DNA of 64,000 bases from Arcticibacter sp045629565 (GTDB lineage: Bacteria; Bacteroidota; Bacteroidia; Sphingobacteriales; Sphingobacteriaceae): contig NZ_JAZQRL010000068.1 in assembly GCF_045629565.1 (NCBI RefSeq), forward strand, positions 27,261 to 91,260, written 5' to 3'. The position numbers and the translations under genes are program-made. The stretch's first letter is position 1; every line of letters begins with the position of its first letter. Below are positions 17,338 to 26,593 of the stretch, one piece after another. Below the pieces are notes generated by a model. The model had not been told where the DNA came from. It was given only the letters and a program-made list of their open reading frames with translations, and did no database searches.

Positions 17338-18399
17338 TTATTGCACTTCCTTAAGCTTTATTTCAAACATCGTATTCCACTTCTTCCCTGTAACAAATAA
17401 GCGTTGGCCTTTGACATCCCAGGCTATGCCGTTCAGCACATCCGTGTTTTCCGAGCGATCTTTAGAGGGAAGCAACCCTACCATATTAATATCAGCAGTA
17501 ACAGCACCTGTGGAAGGGTCGATCCTGACGATCCTGTCCTCCTGATAAACATTGGCGTAGATCTGCCCATCAATCCACTCCAGCTCATTCAAGCTATCCA
17601 CCGGTCCATTCTGGTCGTATACCTGTATATATCCTTCCTCTACGTAGCTATCCTTGTTAAGCGTATAAATCCGGTTTGTCCCGTCTGATTTGTAAATCTT
17701 ACTACCATCGAAACACAGCCCCCATCCTTGTTGACTCTCCTGATAAGGAAATTCAGCGAGCTTCTCAAAGCTGTCTTTATTATAAACAAAGCCAATTCGG
17801 TTCTCCCAGGTCAGCTGAATAAGCTTATCACCTACTAATGTAAGCCCCTCAGCAAAAACATTATCGGGCATATCCAGCTTCTTCAATACTTTACCGCTTG
17901 TCGGCTCGACCTTTCTCAGGCTTGAGCCTCCTATGTCACCTTGAGAGGCATATCCGCCATCACTTTCATAGAAAATCCCGTCTTGGTATTCTAATCCCTG
18001 TGTATAGGCAGATGAGTCATGTGGAAAGGTGTTCACAACCTCATAAGTATATCGTATCGGATCCTTCTCTGGCACCACAACAATATTAGTTGTTGTCTCC
18101 TTCACTTTTTCACCGGTATAAACCTTAGCTGTCAACGTCCGAATCCCCAGGCCCAGGGCTTGTGATGAAACCTTCAAGGAAGTGGTATCCTGCTTACTTC
18201 CAACATACGCGGTATCCAGCAAGTACTGCACGGAATCAAAGGATCCCGCTTCTCCTGATAATTTCAACGTAATTTCACTGCCTCTCTTCACCCTGCTCCC
18301 CTCTTCCGGAAGCAAAAAATAAGCTGAACTGGTCAACTCTCTTTTACATGAAGCGAATACCGAAACAAACAAAACAAATAGAATAACAGCTTTTCTCAT
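17338..18399 (-). CDS. Glutaminyl-peptide cyclotransferase (glutamine cyclotransferase), lipoprotein
   Basis: Converts N-terminal glutamine of peptides to pyroglutamate. The 353 residues begin with a lipoprotein signal (MRKAVILFVLFVSVFASC), so the protein is exported and lipid-anchored. The first about 100 residues look like an added beta domain. From about residue 115 the glutamine-cyclotransferase (plant/bacterial QC type) beta-propeller is clear, with FPHDSSAYTQGLEY, FYESDGGYASQG, GLTLVGDKLIQLTW, NELEWIDGQIYANVY and a final LNGIAWD. It is 23 bases after yraN and probably the last gene of the secA run; it ends at the shared terminator. Confidence 0.92.
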   Translation of the reverse strand: MRKAVILFVLFVSVFASCKRELTSSAYFLLPEEGSRVKRGSEITLKLSGEAGSFDSVQYLLDTAYVGSKQDTTSLKVSSQALGLGIRTLTAKVYTGEKVKETTTNIVVVPEKDPIRYTYEVVNTFPHDSSAYTQGLEYQDGIFYESDGGYASQGDIGGSSLRKVEPTSGKVLKKLDMPDNVFAEGLTLVGDKLIQLTWENRIGFVYNKDSFEKLAEFPYQESQQGWGLCFDGSKIYKSDGTNRIYTLNKDSYVEEGYIQVYDQNGPVDSLNELEWIDGQIYANVYQEDRIVRIDPSTGAVTADINMVGLLPSKDRSENTDVLNGIAWDVKGQRLFVTGKKWNTMFEIKLKEVQ

Positions 18400-18422
18400 C
18401 GAGTACTAAGTTAAAAAAGGAT

Positions 18423-18782
18423 TTAGCCCCAAAAGGCGTCCTCAATATGATTAATTTTATATTTACCCTTCTCGTCAAAAAGAACCGATACAATATCAAA
18501 ACGCACTTCACCCTTGTAATCGTGCTGATGAATGTAACCCTCGGCGGCCCATTGCAAGCGCTTCTGTTTGGAAGACGACACAAAGTCCTCCGGCAATCCA
18601 AAGTCTGTCCCCGACCGTGTCTTAACCTCCACAAACACTATATAACGACCGAAAGAAGCGATTATGTCTACCTCCGCCTTCCCGAATGTCCAGTTCATCG
18701 CTATAATCCGGAACCCGGCATCTCTCAGATAATCAGCAGCAAGCTCTTCTCCATATTTCCCAAGCTGATTATGAAGTGCCAT
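18423..18782 (-). CDS. yraN: YraN family (UPF0102) nuclease-like protein
   Basis: Small 119-residue protein with the restriction-endonuclease-like fold of UPF0102/YraN. The characteristic residues are visible: GKYGEELAADYLRDAGFRI near the N-terminus, then KAEVDIIASFGRYIVFVEVKTRSG (about 36-59), giving the D-ExK pattern of PD-(D/E)xK nucleases. Its role is unknown, though family members are often placed near DNA-processing genes, as here after dnaG. The start overlaps the dnaG stop by one base (TAATG), so translation is probably coupled. Confidence 0.92.
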   Translation of the reverse strand: MALHNQLGKYGEELAADYLRDAGFRIIAMNWTFGKAEVDIIASFGRYIVFVEVKTRSGTDFGLPEDFVSSSKQKRLQWAAEGYIHQHDYKGEVRFDIVSVLFDEKGKYKINHIEDAFWG

Positions 18783-20692
18783 TACTTTACAACTACAGAG
18801 CCCAAAAAATTATTAATTCCTTTCTCTACCTCCTTAACCCTCAGATATCGCTGCATTAAAATCATCTGATTATCTTCATCTTTTTCGTTTTGTATCTCGT
18901 CGCGAATACTCTTTAGAATGTCGTCGACTTTCCTCTTTTTCAGGTGAAATATCCCCCCCAGTATAGTCGCCCTCATATTTTCTGTCTCGTTCTTGACATA
19001 GATCTTCCGCTTTTCATACCAGTTATCGCTGAGGACATATGGGGAGGATATTAGCGAAACCGCAAGGTCTGCAACCCGTTGATCCTGACTTTGGATAAAA
19101 TCCTGAACCGTAGGCAACTCACCCTGCTCAATACGCGAAGCATATTCATCGATGATGGCTTTACATACCGGATCCTCAAAGGATACATCCGCCATATTGG
19201 AGATGACATAGGGGGCTATATATGTATCTGTTATCCCATCCCAATGCACCAGTTCATGTCCATAATTAAGCAGGAGACGGACAATTTCTCTTTCTTGAAG
19301 CTGCTCAACGGCACGTACCTCGCTACCGAAGTCCATCTCATCGGGTGGTGGTAGTGGAACGGGCTCTTCATGACGCGGAGTCTTCAGCTTGCCCTGTCTA
19401 AGCTTGTTCAGTTCTGTAATCAGCGAGCGCTCATCAATCTGCATGAGCGAGCTGCATTCCCTGACAAATACAGATGCTTTGATACTATCCGGAATCTTGG
19501 CAATACTCTCTACCACTTCCCTGATCACTCCCGCCCTTTTTATAGGATCGTTTCCTGCATCTTTTAATAAAACCGAAGTCTTAAATAAAATAAAGTCTTT
19601 CTGATTTTTTTCAATGTGACTTTTGAAAGCGGCGTTCCCCAGTTTATGCACATAGGAGTCGGGATCATGTCCATCGGGAAATAACACCACCCGCACATTA
19701 AGCCCTTCTTCCAGAATCATGTCAAGCCCCCGCAAAGACGCTTTTATACCCGCTGCGTCGCCATCATAAAGGATAGTGATATTTTTAGTAAATCGTCCTA
19801 TTAACCGGACCTGCCCGGACGTCAGTGAGGTCCCTGATGAAGCAACAACATTTTCGATCCCCGCCTGATGTACAGAAAGCACATCGGCATAACCCTCAAC
19901 GAGATAACAGTTATCTGCATCGCGTATAGCCTTTTTTGCAAAATAAAGACCGTATAGAACATCTGACTTATGATATATCTCACTCTCAGGCGAGTTCACA
20001 TACTTCGGAACCTTTTTGTCAGTCTTCAGGGTTCTTCCACCAAAGCCTATGATTCGCCCCGTAAAACTATGTATCGGAAACAGCACCCGGGCCCTGAACC
20101 TGTCATACAGTCTCCCCTTGTCGTTCCTTATCGCAAGTCCGGCTTCTTCAATAAAATTCTCTTTGTAACCCTCTTTGAGAGCCGTCTCAATGAATGCATC
20201 CCATGAATCGGGAGAATAGCCAAGCTCAAATTTCTTCAGAACCTCGTCACGAAAACCTCGTTCCCGGAAATAACCCAGTCCAATGGTCTTCCCCTCGTCA
20301 CTGTTCCACATCGTGTCCTGGAAGAACTTCCCGGCGCGCGCCGTAATCACATAAAGACTTTCCCGACGCTGGTCGGCTTCTTGCCGCTCGGGAGATTGAA
20401 CAACCTCCTCTACTTCAATATTATACTTATTGGCTATATATCTTAAGGCTTCCGGATAGGAAGCCTTCTCATGGTCCATAATGAATCTTGTCGAATCACC
20501 GCCCTTTCCACAGCCAAAACATTTGTATATTCCCTTGCTCACAGAAACGTGAAAAGATGGGGTAGCTTCATTATGAAACGGACACAAGCCGATGAGACTC
20601 GTACCTCTTTTTTTGAGATGCACAAAGTCACCCACCACCTCCTCAATCCGCGCTGCCTCTAGGATCTTATCGACTGTCTCTTTTGGAATCAT
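18782..20692 (-). CDS. dnaG: DNA primase
   Basis: Synthesises RNA primers for DNA replication. The N-terminal CHC2 zinc-binding domain is complete: C37, H40, C58 and C61 in LCPFH...CFGCGKGGD. The catalytic core and TOPRIM domain follow (VEGYADVLSVHQAG at about 258, LYDGDAAG at about 308), then a C-terminal DnaB-interaction region. At 636 residues the length is normal. The start at 20692 (MIPKETVDKI) is conventional for the family. It lies 11 bases after the upstream secreted protein gene and overlaps yraN by one base. Confidence 0.97.
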   Translation of the reverse strand: MIPKETVDKILEAARIEEVVGDFVHLKKRGTSLIGLCPFHNEATPSFHVSVSKGIYKCFGCGKGGDSTRFIMDHEKASYPEALRYIANKYNIEVEEVVQSPERQEADQRRESLYVITARAGKFFQDTMWNSDEGKTIGLGYFRERGFRDEVLKKFELGYSPDSWDAFIETALKEGYKENFIEEAGLAIRNDKGRLYDRFRARVLFPIHSFTGRIIGFGGRTLKTDKKVPKYVNSPESEIYHKSDVLYGLYFAKKAIRDADNCYLVEGYADVLSVHQAGIENVVASSGTSLTSGQVRLIGRFTKNITILYDGDAAGIKASLRGLDMILEEGLNVRVVLFPDGHDPDSYVHKLGNAAFKSHIEKNQKDFILFKTSVLLKDAGNDPIKRAGVIREVVESIAKIPDSIKASVFVRECSSLMQIDERSLITELNKLRQGKLKTPRHEEPVPLPPPDEMDFGSEVRAVEQLQEREIVRLLLNYGHELVHWDGITDTYIAPYVISNMADVSFEDPVCKAIIDEYASRIEQGELPTVQDFIQSQDQRVADLAVSLISSPYVLSDNWYEKRKIYVKNETENMRATILGGIFHLKKRKVDDILKSIRDEIQNEKDEDNQMILMQRYLRVKEVEKGINNFLGSVVVK

Positions 20693-20703
20693 AGAAAAAC
20701 TTA

Positions 20704-21645
20704 CTATTTCTCTTTCTTATAGCCCTTATGGAGGATCAGAAAGCTTGCTCTTTCTTCTTTTTTTAATGGAATATCCCAGTTACCCTGATAAGATATCTTG
20801 GTAGGGAGGATCGATTCACCGTTGTCAAAGTATCCCATTTCAATGTTCATCTTCACGTCAAAATCAAACGCCAGATTTCCATAGTTCATGTCTACTGAAC
20901 GACCGAGGATCTGCATGTTCCTTTTGTCGAAAATTGTATTCAGTTCCTTAATCATCAGACCGCGTTTGGTCCATCCCGAAAGATCATCCTTAACCTTGAC
21001 CCTGAAAGTGTAAATGGGGATGGAGTCCAGATAGGTTCCGTTGAAAAAGGTATAATCGTAATATTGCCTCATGTTGGCACTGAAGATCTGCGTCTTATCA
21101 CCGATAATCGGAACGCCCTTTACGGGTTTTCCGGGAGTAAAGAGAAGCGTCTTAAGCTTATCCTTATAAGATTCGTTGCCCTTTTTTTTATCATCACCAG
21201 AAGACTCCGCTTTTACAAAGTCCGAATTGTATGCATTCATGAAAATATAATCAAACATCTCCACGGTGTACAACTGATATTTACCGTTTTTCTTCAACAA
21301 CTTGCCACTATCTTGCTTAGCCAGGATCTCTTGCCTATACTTTCCAGAATTGTTATGAAAGATCTTACGATAAATCTTGCCTTCTGTTCGGTTCTTCTTG
21401 TCAAATGTAAACACACGATTTTCCGCGGTAAAGCTGTAACGCTTCATATTTCGGAAAGCTTCATAGAAGCTGGTGTCAGAAGTAACCTTGTTAATAAACA
21501 TCTGCACATTGATCCGTTCGCCCACTATGCTCACCGCAGAGTCCAGCTGCACGGTGAGTACCGTGTCCGGATTAAAGCGCTTAAATTCCTGCGCCTGTAC
21601 TGCACCAACAACAAATAAAAAAAACAGGATCAGTCTCTTCATCAT
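20704..21645 (-). CDS. Secreted protein of unknown function
   Basis: I do not recognise the family with certainty. The 313 residues start with a signal peptide (MMKRLILFFLFVVGAVQAQ; MKRL three bases later is an equally good start). They are predicted to be mostly beta strands in a soluble periplasmic or outer-membrane-associated protein. Around residues 195-290 the pattern TYLDSIPIYTFRVKV...GLMIKELNTIF...ILGRSVDMN resembles the lipoprotein-like repeat region seen in Bacteroidota DUF5686-type proteins, but without their barrel. That resemblance is weak and from memory. The gene starts 1 base after the M20 peptidase stop and ends 11 bases before dnaG, so it belongs to the operon. Confidence 0.75.
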   Translation of the reverse strand: MMKRLILFFLFVVGAVQAQEFKRFNPDTVLTVQLDSAVSIVGERINVQMFINKVTSDTSFYEAFRNMKRYSFTAENRVFTFDKKNRTEGKIYRKIFHNNSGKYRQEILAKQDSGKLLKKNGKYQLYTVEMFDYIFMNAYNSDFVKAESSGDDKKKGNESYKDKLKTLLFTPGKPVKGVPIIGDKTQIFSANMRQYYDYTFFNGTYLDSIPIYTFRVKVKDDLSGWTKRGLMIKELNTIFDKRNMQILGRSVDMNYGNLAFDFDVKMNIEMGYFDNGESILPTKISYQGNWDIPLKKEERASFLILHKGYKKEK

Positions 21646-21646
21646 T

Positions 21647-22831
21647 CTAATTTCCTAAACGCTTCACCGCCAGATAGGCCATCAAGCCTGTGCTGCATAC
21701 TAAAGCAGTCTCGTCAATATCAAAAGTAGGGGTATGCACAGAGGAGGTGATACCTCTTTCTTCATTTCGAATACCGAGACGATAGAAACATGCATCCGTG
21801 ACCTGAGAGTAATAAGCAAAGTCTTCTGCAGCCATCCAAATATCCAGATCTTCAACGTTTTCTTTCCCGAGATAGTCTTCAGCATAACCACGAACCTCCG
21901 CAGTCAGCTTTTCCTCATTGATCAAAAACGGGTAACCGTTTACGATATTAAACTCACAGCTTCCGCCCATCCCTTCTGCGATAGACTCAGCCATCTTCTT
22001 CATCCGTAGATGAGCTTCGGCACGCCACTTTTCATCCAGCGTCCTGAATGTCCCCTCCAGGTATACCTCATTTGGTATCACATTGGTCGCACCATTGGCA
22101 ATCACCTTTCCAAATGACAAAACAGTCGGTAAACGCGGGTCGGCTGCGCGACTGACAATCTGCTGTAGCGAAACAATAATATTCGCGGCAATAACCACTG
22201 GATCGATGTTTTGTTGTGGCTGCGCACCATGCCCACCTTTCCCTTTTACGGTGACATAGATCTCATCCGTAGATGCCATATACTTCCCGGCTCGCATACC
22301 TATCTTACCAGCCTTAATCAGCGGCATGACATGCTGACCTAAAATAGCCTGAGGTTTGGGGTTTTCCAGTACACCTTCCTGGATCATCATATTGGCACCC
22401 CCTGGAAGCTTTTCCTCACCCGGTTGAAATATCAGCTTAACAGTTCCGCCGAACTCTGCTTTTAAACTTTGAAGAATGCGCGCCGTTCCCAGGAGCGAAG
22501 AGGTATGGACATCATGCCCGCAAGCATGCATCACACCCTCATTCTGTGATTTATATGGCACATCGTTCGCCTCTGTTATCGGCAAAGCATCCATATCACC
22601 ACGAAGTGCAATTACCGCATCAGAAGGCTTGTCCCCCTTGATGATACCAACCACCCCGGTACCTGCAAGAGGATGCCAGCTAATGCCCAGCTCATCGAGG
22701 CATGACTTTACAAATGCAGAAGTATGGTATTCCTGAAACGACAGTTCAGGGTTAGAATGCAGAAAACGGCGATGTATGATTACATCGCCGTGAATATTCT
22801 CCGCCAATAGCCGGATCTTGTCTTTTAGCAT
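21647..22831 (-). CDS. M20 family amidohydrolase/metallopeptidase
   Basis: Zinc-dependent amidohydrolase of the M20D group (N-acyl-amino-acid or hippurate hydrolase-like). Metal-ligand segments are present: MHACGHDVHTS, FQPGEEKLPGGA and a C-terminal AAEDFAYYSQ, plus a GGHGAQPQQNIDPV dimerisation segment. The substrate is unknown, and the lack of a signal peptide puts it in the cytoplasm. The frame is open to 22894, but that start would lie inside secA. I chose MLKDKIRLLAENIHGD at 22831, 5 bases after the secA stop, which gives 394 residues, normal for the family. Confidence 0.92.
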   Translation of the reverse strand: MLKDKIRLLAENIHGDVIIHRRFLHSNPELSFQEYHTSAFVKSCLDELGISWHPLAGTGVVGIIKGDKPSDAVIALRGDMDALPITEANDVPYKSQNEGVMHACGHDVHTSSLLGTARILQSLKAEFGGTVKLIFQPGEEKLPGGANMMIQEGVLENPKPQAILGQHVMPLIKAGKIGMRAGKYMASTDEIYVTVKGKGGHGAQPQQNIDPVVIAANIIVSLQQIVSRAADPRLPTVLSFGKVIANGATNVIPNEVYLEGTFRTLDEKWRAEAHLRMKKMAESIAEGMGGSCEFNIVNGYPFLINEEKLTAEVRGYAEDYLGKENVEDLDIWMAAEDFAYYSQVTDACFYRLGIRNEERGITSSVHTPTFDIDETALVCSTGLMAYLAVKRLGN

Positions 22832-22836
22832 CTTAT

Positions 22837-25800
22837 TTATTCTAAGCCCGCACCATGACAGTTTTTGTATTTTTTGCCACTTCCGCAAGGACATGGATCA
22901 TTTCTACCGATCTTTTGCTCTGCACGTACAGGCATCTGTTTTTGAGGCTCACGGGTATCTTCCATACCCGGCATACCGCTTGGATCATTTGCCACTGCTG
23001 CGAGTTCCGGTTTCGAAACTTTCAGATTGGACAAATCTTGCTTTGGCTGAGGCCTTGCTTCACGAACATCCTCAGATTCCTGCATTGGAATACCGCCTTT
23101 ATACAAGAAGCTTACAACATCTTTATTCACAGAAATCAACATCTGCTTAAAAAGATTGAAGGCTTCCATCTTATAGATGACCAATGGATCCTTTTGCTCG
23201 TAAACAGCATTCTGTACAGACTGCTTCAGTTCGTCCATCTCACGCAAATGCTCTTTCCACGCATCGTCAATCAGAGCCAGAACAACTGTCTTTTCAAATA
23301 CCCTGAATACCTCGCGACCATCGGTTTCTACCGCTTTTTTCAGGTTAGCAGTAACCTGTAGTCCGCGGACACCATCGGTAAATGGAACAATGATATTCTC
23401 AATCATATCGCCACGCTCCTGATATACCTGCTTCAATACCGGCAATGCCTGCGCAGCTATCGCTTCTTTCTTTCTGGCATAATACTCAGAAACCTTCGCA
23501 AACACTCGATCAGTCAGTTTAGCAACAGATGTTTCGGTAAACTCTTTATGGTCGATTTCAGCATCCAAAGAAAACACACGGATGATCTCCATCTGGAAAC
23601 CTTCGTAGTTTGCTGTCTCTTTATACTCAGATACGATATCTTCTACCGTATCATAGAATGTATTGCTCAGATCCACCTCCAGACGCTCACCATACAAGGC
23701 ATTCCGACGTTTTGTATAAACTACCGTACGTTGAGAGTTCATTACATCATCATACTCCAGCAAACGCTTACGTATACCGTAGTTATTCTCTTCAACTTTT
23801 CTCTGCGCTCTTTCAATCGAACGGGTAATCATCGAATGCTGAATCACTTCACCTTCTTCAATTCCCATCCGAAGCATAATATTCGCAATCCTTTCAGAAC
23901 CGAACAAACGCATCAGGTTATCTTCCAATGACACGAAGAACTGAGATGATCCCGGGTCACCCTGACGTCCCGCACGACCACGCAACTGACGGTCAACACG
24001 TCTCGACTCATGACGCTCGGTACCCACAATAGCCAAACCTCCAGCGGCTTTCACACCTTCTCCCAGCTTGATATCCGTACCACGACCAGCCATATTGGTA
24101 GCGATCGTAACGGTTCCTGCAGTACCTGCTTCGGCAACGATATCTGCTTCTCTTTGGTGAAGCTTCGCATTCAGTACGTTGTGCTTGATCCCTCTAAGCT
24201 TAAGCATTCGGCTTAATAACTCAGAAATCTCCACTGATGTAGTACCAACGAGAACCGGTCTGCCAGCCTGGGTCAACGCAGTGATCTCGTCAACAACCGC
24301 ATTATATTTTTCACGCATGGTACGATAAACCTTATCCTCCATGTCTTTACGCTGATTCACAACATTCGTTGGAATTTCAACCACATCCAGCTTATAGATC
24401 TGCCAAAGCTCACCCGCCTCAGTAACCGCTGTACCAGTCATACCACAAAGCTTGTGGTACATCCTGAAGTAGTTCTGCAAGGTGATCGTCGCGTAAGTTT
24501 GCGTAGCATCCTCAACTTTCACATTCTCTTTCGCTTCAATGGCCTGGTGTAAACCGTCAGAGTAACGACGACCATCCATAATACGGCCTGTCTGCTCGTC
24601 TACAATCTTGATCTTACCTTCGTCAATGATATATTCAACATCACGCTCAAACAAAGTATAAGCCTTAAGCAACTGGTTAACAGAGTGTATACGCTCCGAT
24701 TTGATAGAGAAATCACGCATAAGCTCATCTTTCTTAGCGATCTTCTCCTCATTGCTCAAATTTGATTTCTCAATATCAGCAATCTCAGTCCCTACATCCG
24801 GCATCACGAAGAAATTAGCGTCTTCACCAGAAGTAGTGATCAACTCGATTCCCTTTTCCGTTAACTCAACCTGATTATGTTTTTCGTCAATAACAAAAAA
24901 CAACTCAGCATCCGCCTTAGGCATTTCCTTACTCTGATCCTGCATGTGATAGTTCTCACTCTTCATCAGGATCTGCTTGATACCAGACTCGCTCAGGAAT
25001 TTGATCAGCGCCTTGTTCTTAGGCAAACCACGGTGAGCACGCAATAACGCCAAACCACCCTCTGTCGGGCCCGTCTTACCTTCAGCGATAAGTTTCTTAG
25101 CCTCATTCAAAACTCCTGTTACATAGTTCTTCTGAACGTTCACTAATCTCTCGATCCTTGGCTTAAGGTCGTAAAACTCATGCTCATCACCTTTAGGAAT
25201 AGGTCCTGAAATGATCAAAGGTGTACGGGCGTCATCGATCAATACCGAGTCAACCTCATCCACCATGGCAAAATGCAGTTTGCGCTGTACCTGGCTCTCC
25301 CTGTTCTGAGTCATATTATCCCTCAGGTAGTCAAATCCGAATTCGTTATTGGTACCAAAAGTTATATCTGCCAGATACGCTTTGCGGCGCTCCGGGGAAT
25401 TGGGTTGATGCCTGTCAATACAATCTACAGACAACCCATGGAATTCAAACAATGGGCCATTCCATTCAGAGTCACGTCGCGCTAAGTAATCGTTCACCGT
25501 CACGATATGTACGCCATTTCCTGCAAGCGCATTCAGATATGCAGGCAATGTACCAACCAGGGTCTTACCTTCACCTGTGGCCATCTCTGCTATCTTACCC
25601 TGATGCAATACAACACCACCTATGAGCTGAACATCGTAATGGATCATATTCCAGGTAACCTCTGTTCCTGCTGCTATCCACTTGTTATGGTGAATAGCCT
25701 TATCCCCTTCAATAACAACATTGGGCTTGCGCGCAGCCAGCTCCCTGTCAAATTCAGTAGCCGTTACTACAATCTTTTTGTTCTCTGTAAACCGGCGGGC

Positions 25801-26151
25801 GGTTTCCTTAACGACAGCAAAGCCTTCAGGAAGAATATCCATCAATACCCGCTCCAACTCCTTATCGCGATCCTTAGTGAGCCTGTCGATTGACTCATAC
25901 AGATCAGTTTTGGCGTCCATGGAAATATCTGAAGCCTCTGCTTGTTCTTTGAGGTCCGCAATTTCTTTGTCGATCTCAGCAAGAGCTTCCTTGATAATAT
26001 TTTTGAACGTGAATGTTTTTCCCCGCAGCTCATCGTCCGATAAGATCGCCAGAGTTGGATAAACCGCTTTGATCTTTTCAACAATGGGTTGAATCTGTTT
26101 TATATCGCGATCAGATTTACTTCCGAATAATTTATTTAAGAATCCTAACAT
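22837..26151 (-). CDS. secA: Preprotein translocase ATPase SecA
   Basis: Motor of the Sec pathway that drives unfolded preproteins through SecYEG. Clear features are the Walker A MATGEGKTLVG, a DEVDSVLIDDARTPLIISG helicase motif, the MAGRGTDIKLG segment, a QLRGRAGRQGDPGSS segment, and a C-terminal SEC-C zinc motif (CPCGSGKKYKNCH). The length of about 1104 residues is greater than E. coli SecA (901) and typical of Bacteroidota, which have insertions around the preprotein cross-linking region. The frame is open to 26175, but MLGFLNKLFGSKSDRD at 26151 matches the usual N-terminus. It appears to head a run of genes reaching to 17338. Confidence 0.96.
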   Translation of the reverse strand: MLGFLNKLFGSKSDRDIKQIQPIVEKIKAVYPTLAILSDDELRGKTFTFKNIIKEALAEIDKEIADLKEQAEASDISMDAKTDLYESIDRLTKDRDKELERVLMDILPEGFAVVKETARRFTENKKIVVTATEFDRELAARKPNVVIEGDKAIHHNKWIAAGTEVTWNMIHYDVQLIGGVVLHQGKIAEMATGEGKTLVGTLPAYLNALAGNGVHIVTVNDYLARRDSEWNGPLFEFHGLSVDCIDRHQPNSPERRKAYLADITFGTNNEFGFDYLRDNMTQNRESQVQRKLHFAMVDEVDSVLIDDARTPLIISGPIPKGDEHEFYDLKPRIERLVNVQKNYVTGVLNEAKKLIAEGKTGPTEGGLALLRAHRGLPKNKALIKFLSESGIKQILMKSENYHMQDQSKEMPKADAELFFVIDEKHNQVELTEKGIELITTSGEDANFFVMPDVGTEIADIEKSNLSNEEKIAKKDELMRDFSIKSERIHSVNQLLKAYTLFERDVEYIIDEGKIKIVDEQTGRIMDGRRYSDGLHQAIEAKENVKVEDATQTYATITLQNYFRMYHKLCGMTGTAVTEAGELWQIYKLDVVEIPTNVVNQRKDMEDKVYRTMREKYNAVVDEITALTQAGRPVLVGTTSVEISELLSRMLKLRGIKHNVLNAKLHQREADIVAEAGTAGTVTIATNMAGRGTDIKLGEGVKAAGGLAIVGTERHESRRVDRQLRGRAGRQGDPGSSQFFVSLEDNLMRLFGSERIANIMLRMGIEEGEVIQHSMITRSIERAQRKVEENNYGIRKRLLEYDDVMNSQRTVVYTKRRNALYGERLEVDLSNTFYDTVEDIVSEYKETANYEGFQMEIIRVFSLDAEIDHKEFTETSVAKLTDRVFAKVSEYYARKKEAIAAQALPVLKQVYQERGDMIENIIVPFTDGVRGLQVTANLKKAVETDGREVFRVFEKTVVLALIDDAWKEHLREMDELKQSVQNAVYEQKDPLVIYKMEAFNLFKQMLISVNKDVVSFLYKGGIPMQESEDVREARPQPKQDLSNLKVSKPELAAVANDPSGMPGMEDTREPQKQMPVRAEQKIGRNDPCPCGSGKKYKNCHGAGLE

Positions 26152-26315
26152 GTGTAATTTGATAATGGTCTCCATTGACCAACAATTGCGCCATCGTAAA
26201 GCGCATCAGCCAATTTGACATAATAATGAGCGAAATTAATGATTTCGATTGATTTAGAAGAGGGTTATCACCATTAAAAATAGGCACGTTCTCCAAACTT
26301 TTAAAAGCTCCCTAA

Positions 26316-26564
26316 TTAAACGTAAAAAAAGAGCACATGCTTCAAAGAGAGTAACCTCCTCAAAGTTTGCACGTGAACATATAACGGCGAATTCCCAGCC
26401 AGTACTTTATCTGGAAAAGGTTTCAGGTGTTGACAAATGCGGTGTAGGCGGTAATATGCATGTTCACTTTTGTCATAATGGTGGAAAAAAGCAGAACTTC
26501 CTATAACATCCTGTATGCTGCCTTGAATATCATTTACATCCGCATCCTGAATAAACCACTTCAT
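26316..26564 (-). CDS. Doubtful small ORF, 82 codons
   Basis: Open frame from MKWFIQDADVNDIQGSIQD to LKHVLFFYV with an AGGAAA about 10 bases before its ATG. It has no recognisable family, no signal peptide and no clear membrane helix. Its start lies only 29 bases from the divergent purD start, which leaves little room for a promoter of its own. It may be chance or a gene fragment. Confidence 0.2.
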   Translation of the reverse strand: MKWFIQDADVNDIQGSIQDVIGSSAFFHHYDKSEHAYYRLHRICQHLKPFPDKVLAGNSPLYVHVQTLRRLLSLKHVLFFYV

Positions 26565-26581
26565 ACTTTGCTCATTTCCTA

Positions 26582-26589
26582 TATCTTTG
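26582..26589 (+). promoter_or_regulatory. Candidate -7 box of purD
   Basis: TATCTTTG matches TAnnTTTG exactly and ends 4 bases before the purD ATG at 26594, implying a leaderless or nearly leaderless transcript. Confidence 0.55.
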
Positions 26590-26593
26590 CTAC

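Larger units (their letters stand above)
26176..26593. other. 418-base gap between secA and purD
   Basis: The gap between divergent secA and purD holds the purD promoter box at its right end and presumably the secA promoter, for which I could not pick a convincing box. It also holds one possible small minus-strand frame, listed separately. I saw no tRNA, strong hairpin or repeat here. Confidence 0.6.

Noticed and set aside
18447..18869. 140-codon plus-strand frame across yraN and the dnaG end
   Set aside because: It overlaps two well-supported genes with a coupled TAATG junction and shows no protein family features.
21064..21618. 184-codon plus-strand open frame antisense to the secreted unknown protein
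   Set aside because: The minus-strand frame has a signal peptide and operon spacing; the antisense frame looks like chance.
22855..23361. 168-codon plus-strand open frame antisense to secA
   Set aside because: The translation has no family character and secA on the other strand is unmistakable, so it is a shadow frame.
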